Source of the DNA: Actinostola sp. cb2023
Lineage: Eukaryota; Cnidaria; Anthozoa; Actiniaria; Actinostolidae
Assembly (NCBI GenBank): GCA_033675265.1
Contig: JAUJYZ010001274.1
Coordinates: 1-64,000, forward strand
Reading direction: 5' to 3'
Length of the DNA: 64,000 nucleotides
In this document: one piece after another, positions 1-11,583 of the stretch
How positions within the stretch are numbered: the first letter of the stretch is position 1
Layout of the letters: each line of letters opens with the position of its first letter
Notes under the pieces: model-generated
What the model was told of the DNA's origin: nothing
What the model saw: the letters and a program-made list of their open reading frames with translations, nothing else
Databases searched by the model: none
Made by a program: the position numbers and the translations under genes

Positions 1-1203
1 ACTTTAAATGGAACAAGGATCCCACTTTCTTTCCAACAGCAATAGTTGCACCATCAGCACGAACAATCTTACATTCACTCTTATCAAAACTGACTTTTAA
101 GCCAGCTCCAGTAGCTTTCGGTACACTTAGTAAACTGTAGCTGAGTTTAGGAACAAAAAGCAACATCTTTCAGATTGCACCGTTTTTCATTTCCACCACG
201 CAGGACCGTATACAAAGTCACTGTGCCACGAGCAGTAGCATTTTAGCACTTTTCCGTCCCCAAGTTGAACATGTACAGGCTCAGTCAGTTCCAAAATGTC
301 CCTCAGTGAGCTGCGATCATTTGTCATGTGACATGTGGCACCCGAATCAATAATCCACACATCATTTGCACAAACACTTGCTGCTAAGGCCTGTGTCACA
401 AGTCCCAGGCTCTCAGAGTCAGAGTCAGCTGCAACAACATTGGCCTTGTGCTTTACAGGTTTAGATTCTGGCTTGTTTTGCTGCTCTTTCTCCTTCTCCT
501 TCTTAAGACTCCAGCAATTACGCTTTAAATGACCAGGTTTCCCACAATGATGGCACTTTGGACGGTCTTTAGATTTCGTTCCCAACATCACTTTCTCATA
601 AGGCTTTTCAACAGTTTCACGTTCCTTTAGCTTGTTCTCTTCATGGAACAAACGTTCAGTGACTACTTCCATGTTTGGTACTTCACTATTCGCTTCTAAA
701 GCAGTCACAAGCATATCAAACTTGTCAGGCAAACTTGCTAGTAATGTCACAACTTTATCTTCTTCCTCCATGGGAGCACCAATTACGGCCAGCTCGTTGA
801 AGATTTCAGTTATTGACTTTATGTGACCTCTCACCGAGTCTCCTTCTTGAAGTCGTAATTTGTTCAGTCTCCGTCTCAACGACAACTTGTTAGCCCAGGT
901 TTTCTTTTGAAATTGCTCCGAAAGCTTTTTCCACACGACCACGGGGTCCTCTGGGTCTCCTAACAAGTACAACAGCGAGGTATTCACGGAAAGCACGATT
1001 GTCGCCAGTGCTCTATTTCGTCGCACTACAAACTTCGTAAATTTTTCGACTTCCGTCTCAGCAGGGGCCACTTCAGTCCCACTGACAATACTCCACAGGT
1101 TTTCCTTTATGAGAGCCATCCTACATTGGATTTTCCATGTTCCATAGTTGGAACCATCCAAAGGAACAACCGTAACTGTATTCCTCACCGTATAGTCCGC
1201 CAT
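1..1203 (-). pseudogene. Ty1/copia retrotransposon gag-pol, 5' part, frameshifted
   Basis: Retrotransposon polyprotein, N-terminal part, reading leftward from ATG at 1203. The first 338 codons show a UBN2/Retrotran_gag_2-type Gag, a CCHC zinc knuckle (CHHCGKPGHLKRNC) for RNA packaging, then the protease active site in WIIDSGATCHMT. The open frame stops at 187. The protein continues in other frames: a one-base slip near 241 restores ATARGTVTLYTVLRGG, and a second slip in a T-run near 156 restores VPKLSYSLLSVPKATGAG. That frame stays open to the window edge and is the usual pre-integrase region. Two single-base slips suggest a recently dead copy or sequencing errors in homopolymers. Integrase and reverse transcriptase would lie beyond position 1. 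The family assignment is firm from the domain order and the DSGA protease. Confidence 0.93.
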
Positions 1204-1321
1204 CTTGTATTTCAGTCGCTCACAGTATCAACAACAAATCTCTCTTTCTCTTCAATCTTGCTTCGTGAGAATCTTCCACGAACTCAGACTTGCGCAGTGG
1301 AACCATGCTGGGTCCATAACC

Positions 1322-1469
1322 TGTTGAATTTTGTTGTTTTATTGTTGATACGACCGACCAACTAAAAGAATAACATGTCTTACACGACTGAACTGAACGA
1401 CTAGCTAGCACGAGGTAGCTGAACACGAAAACGAGGCAGTTCACACGAAAGCGAGGCTTTCACATAACA
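1322..1469 (-). repeat. 5' LTR of the copia element, with adjoining primer-binding site
   Basis: On the minus strand the segment starts TGTTATGTG and ends AACA, i.e. TG...CA ends, and is only about 148 bp. It is followed at 1306-1321 by GGTTATGGACCCAGCA, which resembles the copia-type primer-binding site for an internal fragment of initiator tRNA-Met. The untranslated leader 1204-1305 then leads to the gag ATG at 1203. The 3' LTR would be outside the window, so the LTR limits are inferred from the TG/CA ends and the primer site. Confidence 0.7.
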
Positions 1470-1502
1470 AGGCATTTTTAAAATTACAATGTAAATTTCA
1501 AC

Positions 1503-2517
1503 ACGAAGGGCTGGCTCGGTATTGCACCGCAAAAGGTGATACATGTTTTAAATACACTCGCGACTGCGTCGCTCGCAAAATATCCTAACATCGTTGACTG
1601 AAACAATGCCTAGAATAGTGTTGATCTGCTAATTCGGAGTGTTTACTGGAACCTGTTTACTTAGAAGTGCTAATTTAATAAACACATGCATGCTCGCTTC
1701 GAACGATCGCCATCTACGCTATATATGTTCATCATTGTTCGAAGCAATGCCTAGTATAGAGAAATGCTTTCACTGGTTCTGCTGATTCAAAGTAATCACA
1801 TAGAAGTCCTGATTGTGCTTATAATACATGCATTTCAATTGTATATAAACTTATTGTTGGACTTCGTGAAAAAAATGAGTTATTTATGTCAGTCAGTATG
1901 TACCACGTACGTTTGTTACGCTGTTGTATATTAGTCACGCAATGGCGCCAACAGTACATGCCTTAGATTGTGTTTCACTTAGCGCATGCGCAATAACGGT
2001 TGACCATCGGTATAAAGGATTTGATCATAAGATATATCTTTATTTACCGTGGTAGACCGTTCAGTGCGCATGCGCTAAGTTCACCTTCAGAACATTAAAC
2101 AGATCAAAGGGACATCTCTCGTCAGTCGTGTGTTTATATCATGACAGTCTATAGATGTACCAATCGGTTTCTTTCTACGCAGAAATATATTCCATAGATA
2201 CACTATCTTCACAGGGTTTTGGTGTTTATATGACATCTACTACTGTGTTGCAATGTCTACTGATCGTATCTACCAATAATCGCTTGATTTCCCTTTGTTC
2301 GTTAATTTGAACCATCTGTACCCCATACATGGCTTAAAATAGGGGTAGGGGAGAGCTCACTCGTTTTCCTATGTTCGTAATCTCAGCAATATTTAATAAC
2401 TACATCAAAGTTTGGTTTATGCGATTTTTTTTGTGGTTTTGAAATGTACATTAGGGCAAAATTTCACGTCTGTACCTCCTTTGTAAGTACAAAAATCGCC
2501 TAAGCTGTACCTCAGAC
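1503..2517 (+). repeat. Truncated copy 1 of a roughly 1 kb direct duplication
   Basis: Nearly identical to 2887-4368, apart from a few substitutions and the 455-bp insert in the second copy. It starts abruptly close to the copia LTR (1469), so its left part was probably lost on copia insertion or rearrangement. It ends at CTCAGAC, as copy 2 does. Confidence 0.85.
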
Positions 2518-2724
2518 TGTCTGAGATGCCAAAATGTGAATAACTGTGTAGCAACCCCTAAGCATATTTTACAACATATCTAATTCAAATTAATAAATTT
2601 ATGAAATATTTAAACCAGTTTGTGAGAGTATAAAAAGTATTTGGAACCGTTAATCTTCAGAAAACAGCGCTCTTTTGAATGAACGTCATCGCAAATCCGC
2701 GCGCACTCAGCCAAAAAGGCGACC

Positions 2725-2976
2725 ATGACTTACAAGGGCGACATAAGTGCGGAAAAACGCGCTTTAATACGCGTATATTACAAATATTTGCATTGGAAAG
2801 TAAAAGACATTCAAGCAAACTTGCAAGTAAGTCGCGCTTCGATCTATAGAATCAAAAACCTTCCTATTTCGAATAGAAAGGCAAGGACGAAGGGCTGGCT
2901 CGGTATTGCACCGCAAAAGGTGATACATGTTTTAAATACACTCGCGACTGCATGCGTCGCTCGCAAAATATCCTAA
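2725..2976 (+). pseudogene. Helix-turn-helix fragment, transposase-like N-terminus
   Basis: 83 codons from a real ATG. Residues 8-45 read as a homeodomain-like tri-helical DNA-binding unit (ISAEKRALIRVYYKYLHW followed by VKDIQANLQVSRASIYRI), the pattern found at the N-terminus of Tc1/mariner-type transposases and Pax-like HTHs. No DDE/D catalytic domain follows; the frame closes at 2976 inside the duplicated repeat. I infer that this is the surviving DNA-binding end of a dead transposase. The second half of the ORF is shared with copy 1 at 1503 and has no recognisable fold. Confidence 0.5.
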
Positions 2977-3202
2977 CATCGTTGACTGAAACAATGCCTA
3001 GAATAATGTTGATCTGCTAATTCGGAGTGTTTACTGGAACCTGTTTACTTAGAAGTGCTAATTTAATAAACACATGCATGCTCGCTTCGAACGATCGCCA
3101 TCTACGCTATATATGTTCATCATTGTTCGAAGCAATGCCTAGTATAGAGAAATGCTTTCACTGGTTCTGCTGATTCAAAGTAATCACATAGAAGTCCTGA
3201 TT

Positions 3203-3211
3203 CCCGGGGGT

Positions 3212-3275
<64 letters not shown>

Positions 3276-3657
3276 GGAGGGGTACTCCCCTATATACGCT
3301 ATACGGGTATGTGCCGCGGGATAGGGTATGGTTTTTGAGCTCCCAGGTCTGGGGTAGGGTATCGTTTTTTGCCTTTTTAGGCTGGGATCGGGTACGTTTT
3401 GGTCTGGTGTAGGGTATGGATTCCGCAATAACGCCACTATCAGTCGCTATCAATTTACATATCCCTTTAGCACGCTTTCAATATGGATAGGGTATACATT
3501 TTTAAGCTTTAGTCTGGGATAGGGTGTACATTTTAAAGCTTTAGTCTGGGATAGGGTATGGAAAATTAAAATTTTAGGTCTGGGGTCAGGGTTTTGAGGT
3601 GTCCGCGGCACACCCCTACCCAAAAATACCCTTAGTGCCCCCCCCCCCCCCCCCGGG
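3203..3657. mobile_element. 455-bp MITE with G-tract end and 8-bp target duplication
   Basis: Inserted in copy 2 relative to copy 1. It is flanked by a perfect duplication TCCTGATT at 3195-3202 and 3658-3665, which occurs once in copy 1. Ends are CCCGGGGG and its inverse. A run of 63 G lies at 3212-3274 and 17 C at 3638-3654. The interior is a degenerate array of GGGATAGGGTATGG-like units. An 8-bp duplication is typical of hAT and P-type transposition. Confidence 0.85.
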
Positions 3658-4369
3658 TCCTGATTGTGCCTATAATACATGCATTTCAATTGTATATAAA
3701 CTTATTGTTGGACTTCGTGAAAAAAATGAGTTATTTATGTCAGTCAGTATGTACCACGTACGTTTGTTACGCTGTTGTATATTAGTCACGCAATGGCGCC
3801 AACAGTACATGCCTTAGATTGTGTTTCACTTAGCGCATGCGCAATAACGGTTGACCATCGGTATAAAGGATTTGATCATAAGATATATCTTTATTTACCG
3901 TGGTAGACCGTTCAGTGCGCATGCGCTAAGTTCACCTTCAGAACATTAAACAGATCAAAGGGACATCTCTCGTCAGTCGTGTGTTTATATCATGACAGTC
4001 TATAGATGTACCAATCGGTTTCTTTCTACGCAGAAATATATTCCATAGATACACTATCTTCACAGGGTTTTGGTGTTTATATGACATCTACTACTGTGTT
4101 GCAATGTCTACTGATCGTATCTACCAATAATCGCTTGATTTCCCTTTGTTCGTTAATTTGAACCATCTGTACCCCATACATGGCTTAAAATAGGGGTAGG
4201 GGAGAGCTCACTCGTTTTCCTATGTTCGTAATCTCAGCAATATTTAATAACTACATCAAAGTTTGGTTTATGCGATTTTTTTTGTGGTTTTGAAATGTAC
4301 ATTAGGGCAAAATTTCACGTCTGTACCTCCTTTGTAAGTACAAAAATCGCCTAAGCTGTACCTCAGACA

Positions 4370-4634
4370 ATTCGATTCAAAACTGTTGAGACAGTTGTGC
4401 TTCAAAGGTGCTTATATGACTATTCTCCCATTAAAAACAATGAAAAATTATGTTCATATCAGATATCTCCCCTCCTCTCAGTACAATGTTGATTAGACTT
4501 TCACGCAAAATCCAAAACACGTGACTATGAATCAACATTGACACAGGGGGGAGGGGGAGAGATCGATTTTCATATAACATAAAAACTAAGAAATATTCAG
4601 AAATGTCTCAACTGAGAAATGCAACGAATTGTAG
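4370..4634. mobile_element. 265-bp palindromic MITE, family A, copy 1
   Basis: Same element in opposite orientation at 33696-33964. Ends are CAATTCG-like with TGTCTCAAC inside each arm, and the centre contains a G-rich/C-rich palindrome around CAACATTG. The left end abuts the CTCAGAC end of the preceding element. Confidence 0.75.
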
Positions 4635-5458
4635 ATGTTGAAGCTACTCCAAATATTTTCCAATCTCATTTTTTGAAGAAAGCTAAGGATTGTACTTCAA
4701 AAAATGAGGTCAATCGACGAATTTGGAAATGGTCTATCAAAAATACATAGCCCAACAATTTCATTACAGTCAAATGTATGTTAGAAATCGTGTTTTTCTA
4801 ATTTTTCGACTTACTAGATGTTGCAGCTGCTCCAAATCTTTTCCAATATCATTTATTGAAGAAAGCCAAGGATTGTACGTCAAAAACTCTGGACAATCGA
4901 CGAATTTGGAAATGGTTCTATTAAAAATACATGGCGCAGTAATTTTATTACAGTAAATCTATATAGCAGAAATCGTGTTTTTCTAATTTTTCGACTTACT
5001 AGATGTTGAAGCTACTCCAATCCAAGTCTTTTCCAATATCATTTTTTAGAGAAAGCCAAGCATTGTACTGCAAAAAATCAGGTCAATCGACGAATTTGGA
5101 AATGGTTCTATCAAAAGTACATGGCGTAGCAATTTCATTACAGTAAATGTATGGCAGACTGATCGTGTTTTTCTAATTGTTCGACTTCCAAGATGTTGCA
5201 GCTGTTCAACATATTTTCCAATCTCATTTTTTGAAGATAGCCAAGGATTGTACGTCAAAAAATCTGGACAATCGACGACAATGGCGCAGCAATTTCATTA
5301 CAGTAAATGTATGTTAGAAATCGTGTTTTTCGAATTTGTCGACTTACTAGCTAGATGTTGAAGCTACTCCAAATATTTTCCAATCTCATTTTTTGAAGAA
5401 AGCCAAGCATTTTACGTCAAAAAATCTGGATAATCGACGAATTTGGAAATGGTTCTAT
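4635..5458 (+). repeat. About 185-bp satellite array, 5 copies
   Basis: The marker TTTTCCAATMTCATTT recurs near 4656, 4840, 5030, 5215 and 5377. Each unit also carries ATCGACGAATTTGGAAATGG and AAATCGTGTTTTTCTAATTT. The fourth interval is shorter because of an internal deletion. Diverged copies lie at 9443-9660 and 26877-27215. Confidence 0.85.
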
Positions 5459-5464
5459 AGGTAA

Positions 5465-5599
5465 ATTCATTGGCTGACGAGGGAATTCCACGTTGAATTC
5501 ACGAGAAAAGGCGATATCGCACAAGTCGCAAAGCGACGAGTGCGATATCGCCTTTTCGAGTGAATTCAACGTGGAATTCACGACGTCGAGCCAATGAAT
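5465..5599. repeat. Long hairpin with GTCGC...GCGAC apex
   Basis: Arms of about 65 nt pair from ATTCATTGGCT to AGCCAATGAAT through AATTCCACGTTGAATTCAC and GGCGATATCGC. The tip is GTCGCAAAGCGAC. Confidence 0.9.
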
Positions 5600-6781
5600 T
5601 TTCCTTGAATCCCATAGCGTTCTCTTTGTTTTGAAAAATATATAGTTTTTAGACGTTTTTAGCGTCGCTAAGAAAGCCAGTGCAGTGTTCAGTCTTTCGC
5701 TACGCTAGCCAATAGGAATCAAGCAAAATTGAATACTAAAATCAGTTTATCTGCATGAACTTGAAGACAAAAGTTGTTTTCTTCAGTCGTTTTAACGTCT
5801 AGATTTAGGGTCAATCTACAACAGAAACACAGCCATAGATTTAGATATGGATAACCAGTTCATAGTTAACGAAAACTTACAACCAAAAAGACTAAAAGTG
5901 ATCAGTGACAGGCTCGAAGTTCAGTTCAAGTTTTCACAATCAATGAATCAGTCTAGTCAAACCTGTAAATATGCTTTTCTGATGTTATTCAGTTAACAAA
6001 GAAGTTAATTGGAAATACACGAAAATACGGACTTATTCTATCCTCATAAGACTTAAATAAATCGTTCAAATTTTCTCAACTGACCGTTTCTTGTTGCTTT
6101 CAATCCGATCAGAGAACTGAGTGCCGCTTGCATGAGAAGTTGAATCTAGTGAACTTCAACATTTCACAGGACATTGATGGATTTGTTAACTACCTTACTG
6201 AATGCTGAAGATTCTCAGGCAAAATAGTTCTTAGTCAAAGCCATTCAGCTAACAGGGACAATTGGCTGTTTAAAAAGTTTGAAAAAAAAGTTTGCACAAT
6301 TGTCCCTTTAACAGCAATTTTAAAGTTATCAATATCCAATCTTAATGTATCTGAATTTGGACAAGCAATGACCCAGCGGTTCGTGAGTTACGGCAAAAAC
6401 TATTAAGCCCCTCCTTCGTTGAAAAAAGCTAATTGTTTTTACGACTGCTGGCAAAAAATGTTATGAAAATTGTAAATAGAGACCTTTAGCATACAAATTT
6501 GTTATCGTTTTAAGAAAAAGTGTGTCCGGGTAAAGTAAATTTCCCTCATTATTGCCACAGAAGTGAAGTTTGACCCAAAAAGTATTCTTACAGTACCGCA
6601 AGCATTTTCGCATTTTGCCAGAATTAATTTGTACCATTTATATTTCTTTCCTGTTTCTTTAATCCTTGGAACTACAAGTTAAAAGTCCCATAAATTCAAA
6701 TGTTATGAACTATTGTATTTGATAAAACACTCACTTCCTAGCAATCTACGCCTGAGTACTAGCAAAGAAGGCTATAAACTT

Positions 6782-8266
6782 GGTAACGTAATTTACAAAC
6801 TACCGGTAACGTAATTTACACCACCATAATAATCACCCGATAACCCTTTCTTTTGACATTTATCAGTCGAATACGATACACTATGACCATTTTAGCCTTG
6901 CTTAATGGTTTAAGGTATCATTTTCATTGAAAACTCGAAACAAGTCGGTTATTTTTTGAAACATGCATAAAAACATTGAAACATATTCAACAAGCTAGCA
7001 TGAACTATAAACTTGAACTCAGTTTGAAGCTGTTCACTCACTGATGGCTTTTGGAAGCCAAACGTGATTGTCCTGTAATTGTCTGTATCATATATTCTGC
7101 TAATATCTTTTTCTAAAATCACTATTTGATATTACAAACTTTTGGTAACGTAATTTGTGAATAATCAATTTTAACTATGCATATATGATGACGAAAATCA
7201 TACAGTAATTCAACTAAATAAGATGGAATCAATAATTATTGTAAGTTACAATATAAATCTTAAATTCTCACTTAAGATTACTACTGAAATGTTTTCAGTT
7301 CAGTCGAAACTCAGTTATAGCATACATGACGTTGATCGATCGACTCCATCGTTAATTGCCTCGGTAAATTTAAAGGCACGCCCAGTTTTGCCGATGGTGA
7401 CTGGAGGCTGAATCACACAAAGCATGTATTTTCTTTGTACTCACAAGACATTTTCTTGACCAGGCCATTTGCATTGCATTTAGTCGTTCTGGATTGGAAA
7501 TCCTCAAGGAAATCCTTAGGACAAGATGAATTGAGTGTAACGTGTAAATTACGTTACCGACACTATATTTGCCAGATCAATTAAATGTGTTCAAATAACT
7601 AAATCATACTGCTTCTTTTCGTCCAGTAGTGTCTCTACAGCTGACGGGGAAGAGGCTAAATGATTTTGACTCCATGTTTACCTTTAAACGGTATTCAAAA
7701 CAGCCACCAACTCAATTTGCTCAAAGAGAATTTGATTTCTTCAAAATCTTACGCAATAAGTCCCCAAATGTCACATTGATTGCATCATCGTACGTGTACA
7801 CAAGCTATGCTGTCGCAATATCATATTCTGTTAAGAAATGCCTGCGTCACGATGTCAGAATCTCGACTTTTATCAGTCACCGGTAAATTACGTTACCGTA
7901 ACGTAATTTACATTGTCCTTTCAATCCTGTCTACAGATCACAAAACTACAGTTACAGTGAAACAGCCTTACCCTTTATTGAGCTCTTTATAAGTACATTC
8001 CATGAAATAATACTTACCGACTTGCCGCGTTCACTACGTAAAATATTGCCCATGAAACATGGTAACGTAATTTACAAAACAAAACAATTAACTTCAATTG
8101 CTGTGAGGATTTCACTTTTTTTTCCCAGTACGTTGGAACAATTCCTTACTTGTGCTTGATATATTGACGTGCAATGGCAGTAAAGGTAAAACAACACAAA
8201 AAGCATGCGAGGAGTAGAAACGAAGCGGGTAAAACATTTACCTGTAGACCTGGTAACGTAATTTAC
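6782..8266. repeat. Cluster of eight GGTAACGTAATTTAC motifs
   Basis: Forward copies are at 6782-6796, 6805-6819, 7144-7156 (last bases changed), 7897-7911, 8061-8075 and 8252-8266. Inverted copies are at 7544-7558 and 7883-7897. The last inverted copy and the 7897 forward copy meet head to head. Spacing is irregular and the sequence between copies is not repeated. Confidence 0.85.
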
Positions 8267-9442
8267 CTAAAACCATGCGACAGCAATTCTTAATTAAATT
8301 TTTCAGAGGCAACGGGACTCAAACGCTTACAGTTGATGGAATTATAAACCTTTGTGTAAAATCTCAAGACAGGCATGATGTTCCGTACAATCACCTAAGT
8401 GTTTACTACTATAAAACTCATTCATACCTGCTATTTTTAGCGTGCGACAGCCTCTTTTTGGCTACTTTGGATAACATAAAAAATCACACAAAAATAACCC
8501 GACACTCCACCGTGATAATATTTTTCTTGGTAACTTTATGTATGATAAGGATGAAAAGAAAGAGTGTTTTAGTGTTGTAAAGCCCATAGCATGCCAGGAA
8601 TAAATACTTAAAGTGCTGCGACATCAATTGCCCCTGTTAGCTGAGAATGAGTGATTTATTGATAAAGATGCAGAGGAGATAGCTCTGATTCAGTGAGTGA
8701 AGCTACATGACTTGTACAAAACAAGTACACAAGGCTCAAAGTAAAAGGCAGCCGATCGACTGACAAGCAAAGAGAACACAACTGGAACACGGGATCAAAT
8801 TTGCAGTTTTGTATGATTACAGTTACGGATTTTGCTAGGTGTAAATGCTGAATTAAATTGGACTGATTTTGTTGTTTATCTGTTGGCTTAATCTATTAGA
8901 TTGTGGTTGCTTTATGCCGGTCTGAAGATGTCGTTCGCCATGATTTGCTGTCGTTGTACTTCGTGGTCTCTCTTTCAAACATCGATTCTCATCTCGCTTT
9001 AATAGATTTCTTTACATCGATTATTTAGTGCTAGAAATGCTAAAGCCAGATTCAAAACGATTTGCTTTGCTTTCGTGTTCAGTTTATTTATATTTAAGCT
9101 TAGCTTAAGTTGAGAAGACACTTGAAGTACAACTGAAAAAGCGTAAAGATTTTTCAGTACTCTGTGTTTGACATTAATTTCACTTCGATGAAAATGAATT
9201 TTACAAATGAATAATGAGAGCAAACAAACCTAAAATATTGATTTGACTTCAATACTCTCAATCCATCCTTTGTACGCGTATATCGTATCTTAGCCACAGC
9301 CTCGCTTTCATCTCGCAATTCCACGCTAAATACCCATTGCATCCGGTTTGCAAAGCACCCAATTCCACGCTGAATACCCTCTCATCCGGTTTGCTTCTCA
9401 GCCAATCAGCGCGCGAGTTTCATATGAGCTATGGGATTCTAT

Positions 9443-9660
9443 TAAAAATAAATGTAGCAGCAATTTCATGGCAGAAATCGTGTTTTTCTAATTTTTCGAC
9501 TTACTAGATGTTGTAGCTGCTCGAAATCTTTTCCAATCTCATTTTTTGAAGAAAGCCAAGGATTGTACGTCAAAAACTCTGGATAATCGACGAATTTGGA
9601 AATAATTATATCAAATATACTTGGCGCAGTAATTTCATGACATTAAATATTTGATGTATA
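9443..9660 (+). repeat. 185-bp satellite, continuation after the 4 kb insertion
   Basis: Carries TTTTCCAATCTCATTTTTTG and ATCGACGAATTTGGAAAT as in 4635-5458, and resumes in register at the insertion breakpoint. Confidence 0.8.
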
Positions 9661-9750
9661 TATTCTTACACACGGCTTTTATGTAAACCAGTTGTAGTTA
9701 CTGTTAAAACTACCGTGTTCTAAATAAAGTTTATATTTAAGCTTTATAAG

Positions 9751-9870
9751 TTTTCCATGTTTTGTGCTCTTATATCAACACGCGGGATGTTGGGAGAACA
9801 CGAGAAAATAGCTTTTCAAGTGTTCTCTCAACATCCCAAGTGTTGATATAAGAGCACAAAACATGGAAAA
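9751..9870. repeat. Long hairpin, left end of a probable non-autonomous element
   Basis: TTTTCCATGTTTTGTGCTCT pairs with its complement ending at 9870 through TTATATCAACAC and GGGATGTTG. A partial copy of one arm (CCATGTTTATGTGCTCTTAT) occurs again at 10872-10891, next to GCCAATCATAGCGCGCG. The layout resembles the 5459-9436 element, whose right end also has CCAATCAGCGCGCG. Confidence 0.75.
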
Positions 9871-11159
9871 CCATTTTATAAGGCTTTTATAAAATAACTG
9901 CAAGGATTTCTTTCGTAAAAATCCTTTATTTACGCGAGGATTCACTGATCAAATTTTCAATTCTCCTGAAAAGCGTCAGAAATCGCCCATCATCCAATCA
10001 AATCTCACGAAAGAAATCAAAATGGCAAGCGACTCGACAACTTTCATCAATGTGCCGTTTCCCAGTTTGGTCAGTTTTGACACGAAAAACGTTTTGAAGA
10101 ATGCTATTTTCTGTCAGAAAATTACAGAAGAATGCTTGTTACACATTGTTTTTGTATCCTGTGATTAACACGAAACACGAAGAAAAGTGAGAAAAGCTGA
10201 GCCGAATCACGATCAATGACGAAGAGTCGTCAAACTTCCTGAAATATTTGACAACTAATGAATGGAGCACGAAATCAGGTAGCCAATATCCAGTTTTTGT
10301 CGTATTTTTTAATCTTTTCATCGATTTTCTCGACAAGAATGTATAAACGATGGACGTTTCTGAGACATTTCAATATATTTTTTCTCTTTGCAATTGACAT
10401 ATTTTACTAGAGATATGAATGTTCTGGCGAACCTGTCGTGTAGCCGTGTAAGCTAGCTACAAGAATCGCCTCTGTTTTCACTGTTTTGTCGGTATAAATA
10501 CGGCTATATTTTCTTGATATTTTCAGCCGTACACTTGAGAATATATGTGTAGCTATATAACTTACAAAATGGTTAGTATGTGATTGAGAACACCGAGCCG
10601 TTATATTTAGTTTTCTTCGTTTTTGTTGACAAAAATAATTGGACAATTCGTCGAGTTTGTTTCTTGCCGTGTTTGAATTCTTGCAAAATTATTTTTCGGT
10701 TAAAATCATCAAAATCACATCTACATAGAACATGAACTTAACTAAGCAAGAAAAACTGTAATTCTATGGCTTTTGTTTAGTAAATAAAACATGTTTGACA
10801 ACAGAAAAAAATACTTTTGTGATCGATCAAATCCACTGCATCGCTACAAGGTCGTTCAAGGTCATGAACCATGTTTATGTGCTCTTATATCACATAGCTT
10901 TTTAGCCAATCATAGCGCGCGTTATATATATGTTATTTTATAATCTATTATATAGAAGGAAATTGAAACTGAAAAAATGATAACTAAGGAACATAATTAG
11001 ATGAGTATAGCCACAGCACTCACTATCAGAATAGGTCATTGACTTCCTGGAGATCTAGAGAAGCCGTGAGTGCAGAAACTCATGGATTCATATTTCATAT
11101 TTTGTTACTCCTAATGAGGGTTTGTCATATGTAATTTCAAAACCCATAGGAGACATAGG

Positions 11160-11415
11160 ACAAACAAATGATTATCATAGCTGGAAAGAGCTCGTTGAAA
11201 TTAGTAAAGATGTGAAGTTTGGAAAAGATCGCTTCACAAATTGCGAAGTATGTATGAAAACCTTTGATGGTAGGCAAGAGTTGCCTACCAGCGTAAATTT
11301 CCAATGTCATATAACATTTTATATCTTCGCAATTTGTGAAGCGATCTTTTCCAAATTTCACATTTTGACTAATTTCAACGAGCTCTTTCCAGCTATGATA
11401 ATCATTTTTTTGTAC
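11160..11415. mobile_element. Fold-back MITE of about 250 bp
   Basis: Arms 11167-11247 and 11325-11408 are inverted copies (ATCATAGCTGGAAAGAGCTC and GATCGCTTCACAAATTGCGA in the left arm) with a short divergent loop around TTGCCTACC. Open frames on both strands are a consequence of the palindrome. Confidence 0.8.
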
Positions 11416-11583
11416 TATATGAGTTTTTAAATTATATGATAAACCATCATTAGACATTATTATAATGGTTTTCATCAACCCATGAAATGTCACTGACTGT
11501 CAATGTTATTATATATGGTTCAAATGAAGGTTTTCGATGGATTATTTAATGTTTGTACTACTATTAATATATATACTTGAGCA

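Larger units (their letters stand above)
2518..4369 (+). mobile_element. Fuller copy 2 of the duplicated element, with short inverted ends
   Basis: Contains the segment shared with copy 1 (2887-4368) plus 370 bp of upstream sequence. TGTCTGAG at 2518 and CTCAGACA at 4362-4369 form an 8-bp inverted pair, which may be the element ends. It carries the helix-turn-helix ORF at 2725 and was itself invaded at 3203-3657. No complete transposase is present. Confidence 0.5.
5459..9436. mobile_element. About 4 kb composite insertion in the 185-bp satellite
   Basis: The satellite unit breaks at TTCTAT (5453-5458) and resumes at TTCTAT (9437-9442), giving a 6-bp direct repeat that brackets 3,978 bp. Both ends contain ATTGGCTGA in inverted orientation. 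The left end is a 135-bp hairpin (5465-5599). The middle holds the GTAACGTAATTTAC cluster. Short open frames at 7629-7886 and 8275-8580 show no recognisable domain and no codon signal I trust. Nothing else is discernible in 5600-6780 or 8270-9436. Confidence 0.6.

Noticed and set aside
3120..3453. Open frames of poly-Gly and poly-Pro on both strands
   Set aside because: Produced by the 63-G tract of a MITE; no start context or domain.
11122..11493. Overlapping 102- and 118-codon frames on opposite strands
   Set aside because: Mirror products of a fold-back MITE.
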